Of a DNA stretch of 64,000 nt, positions 49,229-58,700 are shown in pieces (within the stretch, counting starts at the first letter, position 1; the number at the start of each line of letters is the position of its first letter). The notes below the pieces were generated by a model that was given only the letters and a program-made list of their open reading frames with translations, ran no database searches and was not told the origin of the DNA. The translations under genes and the position numbers were made by a program. This DNA is from Micromonospora eburnea (lineage in GTDB: Bacteria > Actinomycetota > Actinomycetes > Mycobacteriales > Micromonosporaceae): positions 6,014,001-6,078,000 of the forward strand of contig NZ_FMHY01000002.1 of assembly GCF_900090225.1 (NCBI RefSeq), in the 5' to 3' direction.

Positions 49229-49840
49229 TCAGGGCAGCAGCGCGGCGGCCAGCGGGTGCACGGTCTCCTCGATCTCGTCGGCCACCCGGGTGAAGCACTG
49301 GTCCCCCCGGCCCCACGGATCGTCGAGATCGTCGGTGGGCAGCGCCCCGGCGCCCTGCCGGGCCGCGTCCACGGCGGCCACCAGGGCCACGCCCCGGGCG
49401 TACACCGCCGCCGGGGTGGGCTCGACCGGAGGCAGCCCGGACCGCTCCACCCCGCCCAGCAGCCGGCCGAACTCGCCGAGCACGAAGGTGCGGGCGGCGG
49501 CGTCCGGCCGCAGCGCCACGACGTACTCCTGCTGGTCGGCGGTGGCGGTGAGGACCAGGTCGGCGGCGTCGATGAGGTCGGAGCGGAGCTTACGGGCAGC
49601 GAAGCCGGCCACCGCGCCACCGCGCGAGGTCACCTGCCGGGCAGCCGGCGGGTTCATCTCCTCGCCGGCGTGCCAGCCGCCGGTGCCGGCGCTGTGGCTG
49701 TGCACCAGCTCGTCGGCGCCCGCCGGGTCCACCCCGAGGCGGCGCAGCCGCTGCTGGACGGCGAGCGCCAGCAGCCGCTCGGCCATCGGCGACCGGCAGA
49801 TGTTGCCCATGCAGACGTGCAGGACGGTGAACGGCGGCAC
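49229..49840 (-). CDS. Low-molecular-weight protein-tyrosine phosphatase
   Basis: 203 residues. CX5R loop CMGNICRS (Cys10, Arg16) at the N-terminus and general acid Asp in DDPWGRGDQCF. A 40-residue acidic/aromatic insertion makes it longer than the usual 150-160. Likely dephosphorylates tyrosine kinases or arginine-phosphorylated proteins; substrate unknown. Its start is adjacent to the tsaC stop, so it is part of the prmC-tsaC operon. Confidence 0.92.
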   Translation of the reverse strand: MPPFTVLHVCMGNICRSPMAERLLALAVQQRLRRLGVDPAGADELVHSHSAGTGGWHAGEEMNPPAARQVTSRGGAVAGFAARKLRSDLIDAADLVLTATADQQEYVVALRPDAAARTFVLGEFGRLLGGVERSGLPPVEPTPAAVYARGVALVAAVDAARQGAGALPTDDLDDPWGRGDQCFTRVADEIEETVHPLAAALLP

Positions 49841-50482
49841 TCAGACCCCCTGCTCATCGAGGATGTCCGGCACCACGTCGCGCAGCTGCGCCAGCGACAC
49901 GGCGCCCTGGCGCAGCAGCCGGGGCACGTCACCGGTGAGGTCGACGACGGTGCTGGGCACCGGATCCACGGCCGGGCCGGCCTCCAGGTAGGCGCGGACG
50001 CCGTAGCCGAGCTGCTCGCGAGCCTCCTCGGCGGTGAGCGCGGCCGGCTTCCCGAGCTTGTTGGCCGAGGCCACCGCCATCGGGCCGGTCTCCCGCAGCA
50101 CCTCCAGCGCCACCGGGTGCAGCGGCATCCGCACCGCCACCGTGCCGCTGGAGTCGCCCAGGTCCCAGGCGAGGCTCGGCGAGTGCTCCACCACGATGGT
50201 CAGCGCGCCCGGCCAGAACGCCTCGACCAGGTCGCGGGCCGCGCGGGGCAGCGTGAAGACCAGGCCGTCGAGGGTGTGCCGGGAACCGATCAACACCGGG
50301 GGCGCCTGCCGGGAACCCTTGGCGTCCGCGAGGGCCTTCACCGCGTACGGGGTGAAGGCGTCGGCACCGATGCCGTAGACCGTGTCGGTCGGCAGGACGA
50401 CGAGTTCGCCGTTCTTGACCGCCTCGATGGCAGCGGCGATGCCGCGATCCCGGTCGGCGGGCGACCGACAGTCGTAGAGCAT
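49841..50482 (-). CDS. tsaC: Threonylcarbamoyl-AMP synthase (TsaC/Sua5)
   Basis: 213 residues; makes threonylcarbamoyl-AMP for the universal t6A37 tRNA modification. Conserved PTDTVYGIGADA, KGSRQAPPVLIGS, FWPGALTIV and GPMAVASANKLGKPA. Its ATG at 50482 shares one base with the prmC stop (TGATG), a coupled pair. Confidence 0.95.
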   Translation of the reverse strand: MLYDCRSPADRDRGIAAAIEAVKNGELVVLPTDTVYGIGADAFTPYAVKALADAKGSRQAPPVLIGSRHTLDGLVFTLPRAARDLVEAFWPGALTIVVEHSPSLAWDLGDSSGTVAVRMPLHPVALEVLRETGPMAVASANKLGKPAALTAEEAREQLGYGVRAYLEAGPAVDPVPSTVVDLTGDVPRLLRQGAVSLAQLRDVVPDILDEQGV

Positions 50483-51429
50483 CACGAGGAGCCAGTCTGC
50501 CACGCCGGGTCGGGCTCGACGTGCCGGCCGTCCGCCCGGCGGGACGCGGTGGCGAACCGGGAACGCCCGACCAGGTCGCGATGCTCCTCGACCCGCTCGT
50601 ACCGGCCGTCGCCGGCGAGCAGCGCGGGCACCGCCGTCCCGTGGGTGTCGTCGTGCTCGACGCCGAGCACACCGCCGGGCCGGAGCAGCTCGGCCGCCCG
50701 GGCCACCACCGGCCGGATCACGTCCAGCCCGTCCGCGCCGCCGAAGACCGCCTCGTCCGGGTCGTACCCGGCCACCTCGGGCGGCACCACCACCGACCGC
50801 GGCACGTACGGCGGGTTGCAGAGCAGCACGTCGACCCGGCCAACCAGATCGGCGAGCAGCTCCGGATCCGTGACGTCGGCCGCCACCACCTCCACCGGGG
50901 TGTCTCCCGCGGCGGCCCGGTCCGCGACGTTGCGCCGCAGCCAGGCCAGCGCCTCCGGGGAGCGTTCCACTGCCACCACCCGGGCCCCGGGCAACTCCTG
51001 GGCGACCGCCAGGGCGATCGCGCCGGAGCCGGAGCACAGGTCCACCACCAGCGGGGACCCGAGCCGCCGCCCCTGCTCGACGCCCCAGCCGGCGAGCAGC
51101 TCGGTCTCCGGACGGGGTACGAAGACCCCCGGGCCGACCGCCAGCTCCAGGTGCCGGAATCCGGCAAAGCCGGTGAGGTGCTGGAGGGGTTCCCGGGCCG
51201 CCCGGCGAGCCACCAGCGCGTCGAGCCGGTCGCGCTGGTCCGGGGTAAGGCCGTCGGCCAGCGCCAGCCGGCCCCGCGGCACGTCCAGCACGTACGCGGT
51301 GAGCTGCTCGGCCTCCGCGCGGGGCGCCTCGATCCCGGCCGCCGCCAGGACCCGGGCCGACCGGGCGACCGCCAGCGAGGGGCGCTCGCGTTCTGTCCCT
51401 TTGGACGGGTGTTGCGGGAGGAAGGTCAC
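50482..51429 (-). CDS. prmC: Peptide chain release factor glutamine methyltransferase
   Basis: 315 residues. Methylates the GGQ glutamine of release factors, including RF1 encoded 2.7 kb away. N-terminal helical domain, HLTGFAGFRHLELAVGPGVFVPRPETE, SAM motif VVDLCSGSGAIALA and catalytic NPPY in LLCNPPYVP. GTG at 51429 begins TFLPQHPSKG; no ATG is available nearby in frame. Confidence 0.94.
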   Translation of the reverse strand: MTFLPQHPSKGTERERPSLAVARSARVLAAAGIEAPRAEAEQLTAYVLDVPRGRLALADGLTPDQRDRLDALVARRAAREPLQHLTGFAGFRHLELAVGPGVFVPRPETELLAGWGVEQGRRLGSPLVVDLCSGSGAIALAVAQELPGARVVAVERSPEALAWLRRNVADRAAAGDTPVEVVAADVTDPELLADLVGRVDVLLCNPPYVPRSVVVPPEVAGYDPDEAVFGGADGLDVIRPVVARAAELLRPGGVLGVEHDDTHGTAVPALLAGDGRYERVEEHRDLVGRSRFATASRRADGRHVEPDPAWQTGSS

Positions 51430-51502
51430 GACATAATCATGAAGCGTCGCGGGCCGCCGCACGAGCGGGTGCGCCGTGACCCACATTGACAGGGAGGTCC
51501 GA

Positions 51503-53056
51503 GTGGGCTGGCTCGACCGGGTCGACGACCAGGTTGACGCCCTCCGGCGCGCCCGGGAGTTGCAGGAGATGAGCCGCTCGGCGGAGGCCTGCGTCCTTCT
51601 CGACCGCGTGATCCGGACCACCACCGACCCGTACGCGCGGGCCGACGCGCTGGTCCAGCGCCTCTCCGCGCTGATCAACCTCGGTCGGACGGCCGAGTTC
51701 ACCCGCGCCATCGAGGAGGCGTCCGCCGCCGTCCGGGACCTGGCCGAGCCGTACCTGTACGGGCATCTCAACGCCCTGGCGGCGCTCGCCGCCCACCACC
51801 AGGGTGCGCTGGACCGCTGCGTCACCCACCTGGTGAAGGCGGCCCGGGCGCTGACCGCCGACGACGACCCGGACCGGGACACCGCCTGGGGCTGGCACGA
51901 CCTGGCGATGGCGTACTCCTACCTGAGCTTCCACGGGCACGCGCTCGGCGCGATCGAGCGCGCCCGCCAGGTGGGGCTCACCGCCGGCATCCCGGAGGAG
52001 ACGTTCGCCGCCCCCGGCATCCGGCTGCGCAACGCCGTCGCACTGGACCATCACGGCGACAGCGACGGCTGCCTGCGGGTGCTCCGCGACGTGGCCGGCG
52101 ACTTCAGCCGATTCCTCCGCCTGGGGCGGGCCGGCAACATCCGGCCGAGCAGCCTGGCCGCGTACGGCTACGCCGCCGCCCGGCGGGCCGCGCTCGGCGA
52201 CCGGGTGGAGTCCGGCGGCGACGACGATCCCGCCCGGCTACTCGGCCACGGCGGGGACAGTGCCCGCGCCCGCGACCTGCGCGAACTCGGTCAGGTCTGC
52301 CTGGCCGTCGCCGACGGCCGGCCGATCGAGGCGGTGGCCCGGCTGGACACCACCCGGGTCTCGGCCGAGACGCTGGGCGCGGCCGAACCGCCCCGGCTGC
52401 GCAGCATCGCCCTGGCCTGGGCCGGTGACCACGCCGGCGCGCACCGGGCCGACCGGCACGCGTTCCGGCTGGCGACACAGCGCAGCGACCGGCTGCGGGA
52501 CGTCTACATCGACGGCATCGCCGCCCGGATCGACCACGAGGAGATGCGCCGCGAGGCCGCCCGGTACGAGGGCGAGGCGCTCACCGACCCGCTGACCGGG
52601 CTGCCCAACCGGCGCCGGCTGGAACGCTACATCGGGGCGGTGGTGGCCCGGGGCGAGCGGGTGGTGATCGGCGTCTGCGACCTGGACGGCTTCAAGGCGG
52701 TGAACACCCGGCACGGCCACCACTCCGGCGACCTGGTGCTGCAACGGATCGCCGGGGTGATCAACCGGGTGATGCGCCGGGGCGACTTCGTGGCCCGCTA
52801 CGGCGGTGACGAGTTCGTGGTGGTGCTGCCCGATACGGCGATGGCCGAGGCGGCCGAGGTGGCCCGCCGGATCCAGGCCGCCGTACGCACCGAGGACTGG
52901 GAGACGCTGGTCCCCGGCACCCCGGTCGGGGTGAGCATCGGTTTCGCCGAGGTCAGCGGCGCCACCGGAGTGAGCGTCCGGGAGGCGCTGGGCACCGCGT
53001 TCGAGCTCGCCGACCGGGAGATGTTGCGCGCGAAGGACCGCCTCCGCGCCTCCTGA
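51503..53056 (+). CDS. Diguanylate cyclase with helical-repeat sensor region
   Basis: 517 residues, cytosolic. About 350 residues of alpha-helical, TPR-like repeats precede a GGDEF domain (about 355-515) that makes cyclic di-GMP: TDPLTGLPNRR, DGFKAVN and an intact GGDEF at 434-438. RRGD sits exactly five residues before it, the inhibitory I-site spacing, so product feedback is expected. GTG at 51503 follows GGGAGG perfectly; a GTG at 51476 is less likely. No membrane segment. Divergent from prmC. Confidence 0.9.
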   Translation: MGWLDRVDDQVDALRRARELQEMSRSAEACVLLDRVIRTTTDPYARADALVQRLSALINLGRTAEFTRAIEEASAAVRDLAEPYLYGHLNALAALAAHHQGALDRCVTHLVKAARALTADDDPDRDTAWGWHDLAMAYSYLSFHGHALGAIERARQVGLTAGIPEETFAAPGIRLRNAVALDHHGDSDGCLRVLRDVAGDFSRFLRLGRAGNIRPSSLAAYGYAAARRAALGDRVESGGDDDPARLLGHGGDSARARDLRELGQVCLAVADGRPIEAVARLDTTRVSAETLGAAEPPRLRSIALAWAGDHAGAHRADRHAFRLATQRSDRLRDVYIDGIAARIDHEEMRREAARYEGEALTDPLTGLPNRRRLERYIGAVVARGERVVIGVCDLDGFKAVNTRHGHHSGDLVLQRIAGVINRVMRRGDFVARYGGDEFVVVLPDTAMAEAAEVARRIQAAVRTEDWETLVPGTPVGVSIGFAEVSGATGVSVREALGTAFELADREMLRAKDRLRAS

Positions 53057-53093
53057 CCCGGGGCCTCCCTGCCGGAGACCGCGCGTGCGGGGG

Positions 53094-54182
53094 TCAGCGG
53101 CGGGTCAGTTCCGTCTCGCCGGCCAGGCGGGCGGTGCGGTCGGCCTCGGCGAGGGCGGCCAGCACGCCGTCCAGCTCACCGGCCAGGGCCAGGTCCAGGT
53201 TGTACGCCGTGTAGCCGATCCGGTGATCGGTGATCCGGTTCTGCGGGAAGTTGTACGTGCGGATCCGCTCCGACCGGTCCACGGTGCGCACCTGCGCCTT
53301 GCGGGCGTCCGAGGCGGCCGCGTCGGCCTGCTCCTGGGCTGCGGCGAGCAGCCGGGCGCGCAGGATCCGCATCGCCTGCTCCCGGTTCTGGAGCTGCGAC
53401 TTCTCGTTCTGGCAGGAGACCACGATCCCGGTGGGCACGTGGGTGATCCGGACCGCCGAGTCGGTGGTGTTGACCGACTGACCGCCGGGCCCGGACGACC
53501 GGAACACGTCGATCCGCAGGTCGTTCGGGTCGATGGTGACGTCGACGTCCTCGGCCTCCGGCAGCACCAGCACGCCGGCCGCGCTGGTGTGGATCCGGCC
53601 CTGGGACTCGGTGACCGGGACGCGCTGCACCCGGTGCACGCCGCCCTCCCACTTGAGCCGGGACCAGACCCCGTTGCCACCCTCCGGCACGCCCTTGGTC
53701 TTGATCGCCAGGGAGACGTCCTTGACCCCGCCGAGGTCGGACTCCTGCGAGTCGATCACCTCGGTGGTCCAGCCGTGCCGCTCGGCGTACCGGGTGTACA
53801 TCCGGAGCAGGTCACCGGCGAAGAGGGCGGACTCCTCGCCGCCCTCGCCCGCCTTGATCTCGACGATGACGTCCTTGGCGTCGTGCGGGTCGCGCGGGAT
53901 CAGCAGCTCCGCGAGCCTCTCCTCCAACGCCGGCAGGGACGCGGCGATGCTCTCCGCCTCGGCGGCGAAGGCCGGGTCCTCGGCGGCCAGCTCGCGGGCG
54001 GCGGCCAGGTCGGCACGGGCCTGCTCCAGCTCGCCGGCGGCCTTGTGCAGCGGGACCAACTCCGCGTAGCGCCGGCCGACCCGGCGCGCGGTGCCCTGGT
54101 CGGCGTGGATGGCGGGGTCGGCCAGCCGCTTCTCCAACTCGGCGTACTCGTCGAGGAGTGTGGCCAGGCGCTCACTGCTCAT
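53094..54182 (-). CDS. prfA: Peptide chain release factor 1
   Basis: 362 residues, normal RF1 length; terminates at UAA/UAG. Domain with AGEGGEESALFAGDL, the catalytic GPGGQSVNTTDSAVRITH, and RTYNFPQNRITDHRIG. ATG at 54182 with GAAGGAG about ten bases upstream. Lies downstream of rpmE on the same strand. Confidence 0.97.
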   Translation of the reverse strand: MSSERLATLLDEYAELEKRLADPAIHADQGTARRVGRRYAELVPLHKAAGELEQARADLAAARELAAEDPAFAAEAESIAASLPALEERLAELLIPRDPHDAKDVIVEIKAGEGGEESALFAGDLLRMYTRYAERHGWTTEVIDSQESDLGGVKDVSLAIKTKGVPEGGNGVWSRLKWEGGVHRVQRVPVTESQGRIHTSAAGVLVLPEAEDVDVTIDPNDLRIDVFRSSGPGGQSVNTTDSAVRITHVPTGIVVSCQNEKSQLQNREQAMRILRARLLAAAQEQADAAASDARKAQVRTVDRSERIRTYNFPQNRITDHRIGYTAYNLDLALAGELDGVLAALAEADRTARLAGETELTRR

Positions 54183-54247
54183 GCTGCTGATGCTCCTTCG
54201 GCGACGACGGGAAGCGGACGGCGGATGGCGACAACCGGGTGGAAACG

Positions 54248-54291
54248 GACGAACGCCCGCGCCCGGCGCGAGGCCGGACACGGGCGTCGTC
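54248..54291 (-). terminator. Hairpin between rpmE and prfA
   Basis: Imperfect inverted repeat GACGAACGCCCG...CGGGCGTCGTC (one bulge), within 10-50 bp after the rpmE stop; likely terminator or attenuator before prfA. Confidence 0.5.
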
Positions 54292-54298
54292 GGAGCAG

Positions 54299-54523
54299 CT
54301 ACTTGGCCTTCTTGGCCTGAACCTTGGCGTACTTCTGCTGGAACTTCGCGACCCGACCGGCGGTGTCGAGGACGCGCTGCTTGCCGGTGTAGAACGGGTG
54401 GCAGGCGCTGCAGGTCTCGACGCTGATCTGACCGCCCTTGGCGGTGCTGCGGGTCGTGAAGGTGTTGCCGCAGGAGCAGCGGACCTCGGTGGTCACGTAC
54501 TCCGGGTGGATGTTGGGCTTCAT
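54299..54523 (-). CDS. rpmE: Ribosomal protein bL31, zinc-binding form
   Basis: 74 residues. Four zinc-ligand cysteines/histidines in RCSCGN and CSACHPFYTGKQ show the zinc-dependent form, which zinc-starved actinobacteria replace by a paralogue. ATG at 54523 gives MKPNIHPEY, the family start. Confidence 0.96.
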   Translation of the reverse strand: MKPNIHPEYVTTEVRCSCGNTFTTRSTAKGGQISVETCSACHPFYTGKQRVLDTAGRVAKFQQKYAKVQAKKAK

Positions 54524-54786
54524 GTCGCCTCGGTCCTTTCGTCGGTGGTCGCCGGGTCGCCGTCGGTGCCCGTCGTCCCCGACGGGCTCGGGCGTGAACC
54601 GGAACCGGTGGCCGATTGACCAGTGTGCCATGGGCGTACGCCGGCCCGGCGAGCGGGCCGCACAGCGGGTCCGGCAGGCGCAACGCTCGCCCCCCGGTAC
54701 GCATTCCCACCGGGTGTACGGGCATTCGCGGGGCGTACGGTGAGCCCCGGCAGGGACCGGGACCGGACGGACCGGGGGTGAGGGGG

Positions 54787-55683
54787 ATGTTCCGCCTGAT
54801 CGCGACCCGTGGGCTGCCCGCCTCCGGCAAGACCACCTTCGCCCGCCGCCTCCAGCCCGGTGTGGTCCGGGTCAACCGGGACGACCTGCGCCGGATGCTG
54901 CACGGCGAGCGGCTCTTCACCCAGTGGGCCGAGGGGCAGGTGACCCGGGTCCAGCGGGCGCAGGTGGAGGCGCTGCTGGCGGCCCGGGTGAGCGTCTGCG
55001 TGGACGACACCAACCTGCGCTCCCGCACCCTGCGCGACTGGGCGGAACTGGCCGAGCGCTTCGGCGCCGCGTTCGAGGTGCACGACTTCACCGACGTGCC
55101 GCTGGAGGAGTGCCTGCGGCGGGACGCCGCGCGCCCGGAAATCGACCGGGTCGGCGAGGCCGCGATCCGCCGGCTGCACGAGCGCTTCCTGGCCAACCGC
55201 CCGCTGCCGCTGCCGATCCCGACCGTACGCACCGGCGGCCCGGCCCGGGTCCAGCAGGCGCGGAGCGAACGGCCGGACATCGTGCTGGTCGACATCGACG
55301 GGACGATTGCGCTGAACGTGTCGCGCAGCCCGTACGACATGACCCGGGTCGCGGAGGACGTGCCGAACGAGGCGGTGATCGCGGCGGTCCGGGCGATGCA
55401 CGCGGCCGGACACGGGGTGGTCTTCTGTTCGGGGCGGGACGCCTCGGCCCGAGCCGACACAATGGCCTGGCTGGACCGGCACGTGCAGGTGCCGTACCTG
55501 GCGCTGCACCTGCGGGCGGTCGGCGACCACCGCAAGGACGCGGTGGTCAAGCAGGAGTTCTACGAGCGGGAGGTCCGGGACCGGTACCGGGTGGTCGGCG
55601 TGTTCGACGACCGGCAGCAGGTGGTCCGGATGTGGCGCTCGCTCGGCCTGACCGTCTTCCAGGTCGCCGACGGCGACTTCTGA
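54787..55683 (+). CDS. T4 Pnkp-like polynucleotide kinase/3'-phosphatase
   Basis: 298 residues, the length and domain order of phage T4 Pnkp: an N-terminal P-loop kinase (GLPASGKTTFARR at 9-21, DDTNLRSRTLRDW lid region) and a C-terminal HAD phosphatase with DIDGTIALN (both catalytic Asp), CSGRDASAR and FDDRQQVV. Expected to phosphorylate 5'-OH and remove 3'-phosphate ends of nucleic acid. ATG at 54787 follows GTGAGGGGG. No ligase gene is adjacent. Substrate, RNA or DNA, is not decided by sequence. Confidence 0.85.
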   Translation: MFRLIATRGLPASGKTTFARRLQPGVVRVNRDDLRRMLHGERLFTQWAEGQVTRVQRAQVEALLAARVSVCVDDTNLRSRTLRDWAELAERFGAAFEVHDFTDVPLEECLRRDAARPEIDRVGEAAIRRLHERFLANRPLPLPIPTVRTGGPARVQQARSERPDIVLVDIDGTIALNVSRSPYDMTRVAEDVPNEAVIAAVRAMHAAGHGVVFCSGRDASARADTMAWLDRHVQVPYLALHLRAVGDHRKDAVVKQEFYEREVRDRYRVVGVFDDRQQVVRMWRSLGLTVFQVADGDF

Positions 55684-55688
55684 GGTGT

Positions 55689-55767
55689 AAGGAGGGGCCC
55701 CCTGTTAACGCCTCCGGTAGAGCAGGGGCCCCTTGTTAACAACTGGTGTTAACAAGGGGCCCCTGCT
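55689..55767. terminator. GGGGCCCC-family element, three-unit form
   Basis: Unit 1 (55689-55712) repeats the start of the element at 27441 exactly. Units 2 and 3 form a perfect 19-bp inverted repeat (55722-55740 with 55748-55766) with a 7-base loop, including GTTAAC. Between convergent stops at 55683 and 55774. Confidence 0.8.
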
Positions 55768-55773
55768 TCCACC

Positions 55774-58700
55774 TCAGGCGGCGGGCGCCTCCGCCGCCGT
55801 CAGGGTCACCGTCGCCTCGGCGCGTACGTCGTTGACGGTCACCGCGAGCAGCACCTGCGCGCCGGGACGCAGCGCGGTCAGCACGCCGGTCGCCGGATCG
55901 AAGCGGGCCACGTGCCAGGGTTTCACCCCGTCCGCGCCGCCGATGTGCAGGTTCGGCGAGCCGGACCAGTCGGCGCTGACCGGGGCGGCCACCGGGACGG
56001 TACGACCCTCGGGCTGGGTGAGCGTGGCGCTCACCGGCACCGGAACGCCGACCGGCGCGCTCGCCGGGGCGGCCAGGGCGAGGCGGTCGACGTGGGCGTG
56101 GAACTCCGCCTCGACCCACTCCGGCCCCGCGGCGAGCGGGTCGCGGCGGGCCCGCTCGGCCTCCTGCGGGGTCACCGGGTCCACGCCGAACTCGGTCCAG
56201 CCGGTGAAGCCGCCCTGCTGGGGCGGGGTGGACGGGTTCTTGCCGGAGTTGCCGTTGATCACGTACGGGACGCCGTCCACCCGGCCGGCGTGGAACGTGC
56301 CGACGTGCCCGTTGACCATCAGCGCGCCCTTGCCGGTGCGGTGCTGGAAGTCGGCCAGCCACTGCTCCACCAGGGCCGCCTCCTTCCGGTCACCGAGCTG
56401 GCTGGCCTGGGCCGGGCTGGGGTCGCGGGGCGGGTGGTGGAAGAGCACCGCCACCGAGCCGACGGCCGGATCGGCGGCCGCCGCGTCCAGGGTGTGCCGC
56501 AGCAGCTCCACCTGGTCGAAGCCGCCGCCGCGCAGCGAGCCGGTGGCGGTGCTCAGCGTGACGAACCTGGTGCCCTGGTGGTCGAAGACCCGCGAGGTGT
56601 CGCCGAAGACGCCACGGAAGTTGTCGATCGGCGCGCCCATGATCTCGTGGTTGCCGGGAACGTAGTAGTACGGCAGTTCGCCGCCCAGCTCCTCGTCCAG
56701 GATCCGCTTGGCCAGCGCGAAGTCCGCCGGGTACGCGGTGTCCACGAAGTCCCCGTCGATGATCAGGAAGTCCGGCTTCGCCGCCCGGATCTCGCGGAGC
56801 GTACGGCGGGCCTGGGCGACCAGGTCGCTGTCCGGGTCGGCGGCGACGAACTGGGCGTCGGACATCACCGCGAACCGCCAGGGCGCGCCGTCCACCGTGC
56901 CGTCCCGCAGCACCACCCGGTCGGTCCGGTTCTCCTCGGCCGGCGTCTGCACGGTCGGCGGCACCCGCGCCACCAGGTCGTCGATGACGACCTCGCTCTT
57001 GTACTGCTTGTCCGGGTCGGTCTCGGCCACGTAGAACCGGCGCACCCGGACCGGGTACTGCACGCCGGACGGCACCTCGAACTCGACGTACCGCCAGCCG
57101 GTCCAGGTGATGTACGGGCCGCGCAGCACGAACTGGGTGTCCTGGGCGTCGTGCAGGTGCAGGCTCGGCCACTCCCCCGTGCCGCCGCCCTTGATCCACA
57201 TGCCGAACGCCTGCGGTTGGCCGGGCACCTCGATCCAGGCCGGCGGGTCGGCGTACGCGGCCCGGGTGCCGGTGGACTGGCTGAAGTCGTACGACATCCG
57301 CAGGCCGGTGCCGGTGTGGCCCGGCGCGGGGGCGACCGCGCCACTGGCCCGGGCCTGGCTGAACTTCCACGACGCCGCGTCGTCGAAACCGGCCACCGGC
57401 ACGTCGGTCAGCCCGACCGTCACCGGGAGCACCGTGGTACGCGTGCCGACGTGGACGGTGACCAGGGCGGAGCCGGTACCGCCGAGCGCCTTGACCGACA
57501 GGTTGCCGTCCGCGGTCGGGGTGACGGTGAGCAGGTCGGGGTCGTACTCCAGGCGCAGGTCGGCGGGCTCGATCGGCGCGGTGTTGCCCTCGGCGTCGAA
57601 GCCGACCACGCCGAACAGGCCGGCGTCGCCCGCATCGTTCAGCCCGAGCCGGTCGACGGTGGCGTCGATCCGGTCCAGCGGGCCGAGCACGGTCAGGTCG
57701 AGGGTGCCCCGCGCCTCCCCGTGCCAGGCGGTGACGGTGCTGCGGCCGGGGCGGGTGGCCCGGAAGACGCCCGAGTCGTCCACCTTGCCCTGGGCGGCCG
57801 GGTTGGCCCGCCAGTGCGGCGCGCCGGCGGCCGGCCCGTACGTCTCGTCGTAGCCGGCGGCGGTGAGCCGGCGGGTGAGGCCGGGGAAGACCCGGTCGGG
57901 CCGGCCACCGCGGATCGGGGCGACGCCCGGCGCGGCGGTCGGGTCGATCGCGGTCTCCAGCCAGTAGCCGGTGAGTCGGCCGCTGCCCTGCGGGGCGTAG
58001 ATGGCCAGGCCGTTCGGCACCGGCCGCTCGCTGCCGTCCGAGGGGCTGTTCTCCACCTGCACGGCGGCCGCGCCGGGCTCCCGGGCGAGCAGGGTCGACG
58101 AGCCGCCGCCGTCGAGGTTCAGCGCGTTCGCCGCGCCCAGTTCGAGCATCATCCGACCCATCTCGGTCTGGGTGACGCCGCGGCTGTCCACCTGCCGGCC
58201 GTCGACGGTCAGCATGATCATTTTGCGGCCGTCGGCGGAGAAGCCGACCGAGGTGCGCGGGGCGAGGCTCTGGTCGGCGATGCTCTGCACCACGCCGTCC
58301 CGGACCAGCACGTTGCCGCCGCCGACCGCGGCGTGCGGGCTGCTCCCGTCGGAGGCCTTCGGCCGCCAGCTCACATCGACCGGGTCGCCGGGGCGCAGCG
58401 CGGCGAGGGCGTCCGCCCCCGCCTCCCGGCCGAGCAGCACCGTGGTGCCGGCCGGGATCGGCCCCTCGCCCGCCGTGCTGGCCACGGTCGCGACCCGGCC
58501 GCCGGTCACCGTCACCTCGACCACCCGGGCCGCGCCCTCCACCGGGCGCTGGCGGGGGTACGTGCCCCAGAGCGGGGTGAAGACGCCGACGCCGTCGCGC
58601 TGCACCATGTTGTTGAACTGGGTCAGCGAGACCGGCCCGGCCGGCAGGACCGCGCTGCCCTCGAAGCCGATCTGGATGATCCGGCCCAGCCCCTGAGGGC

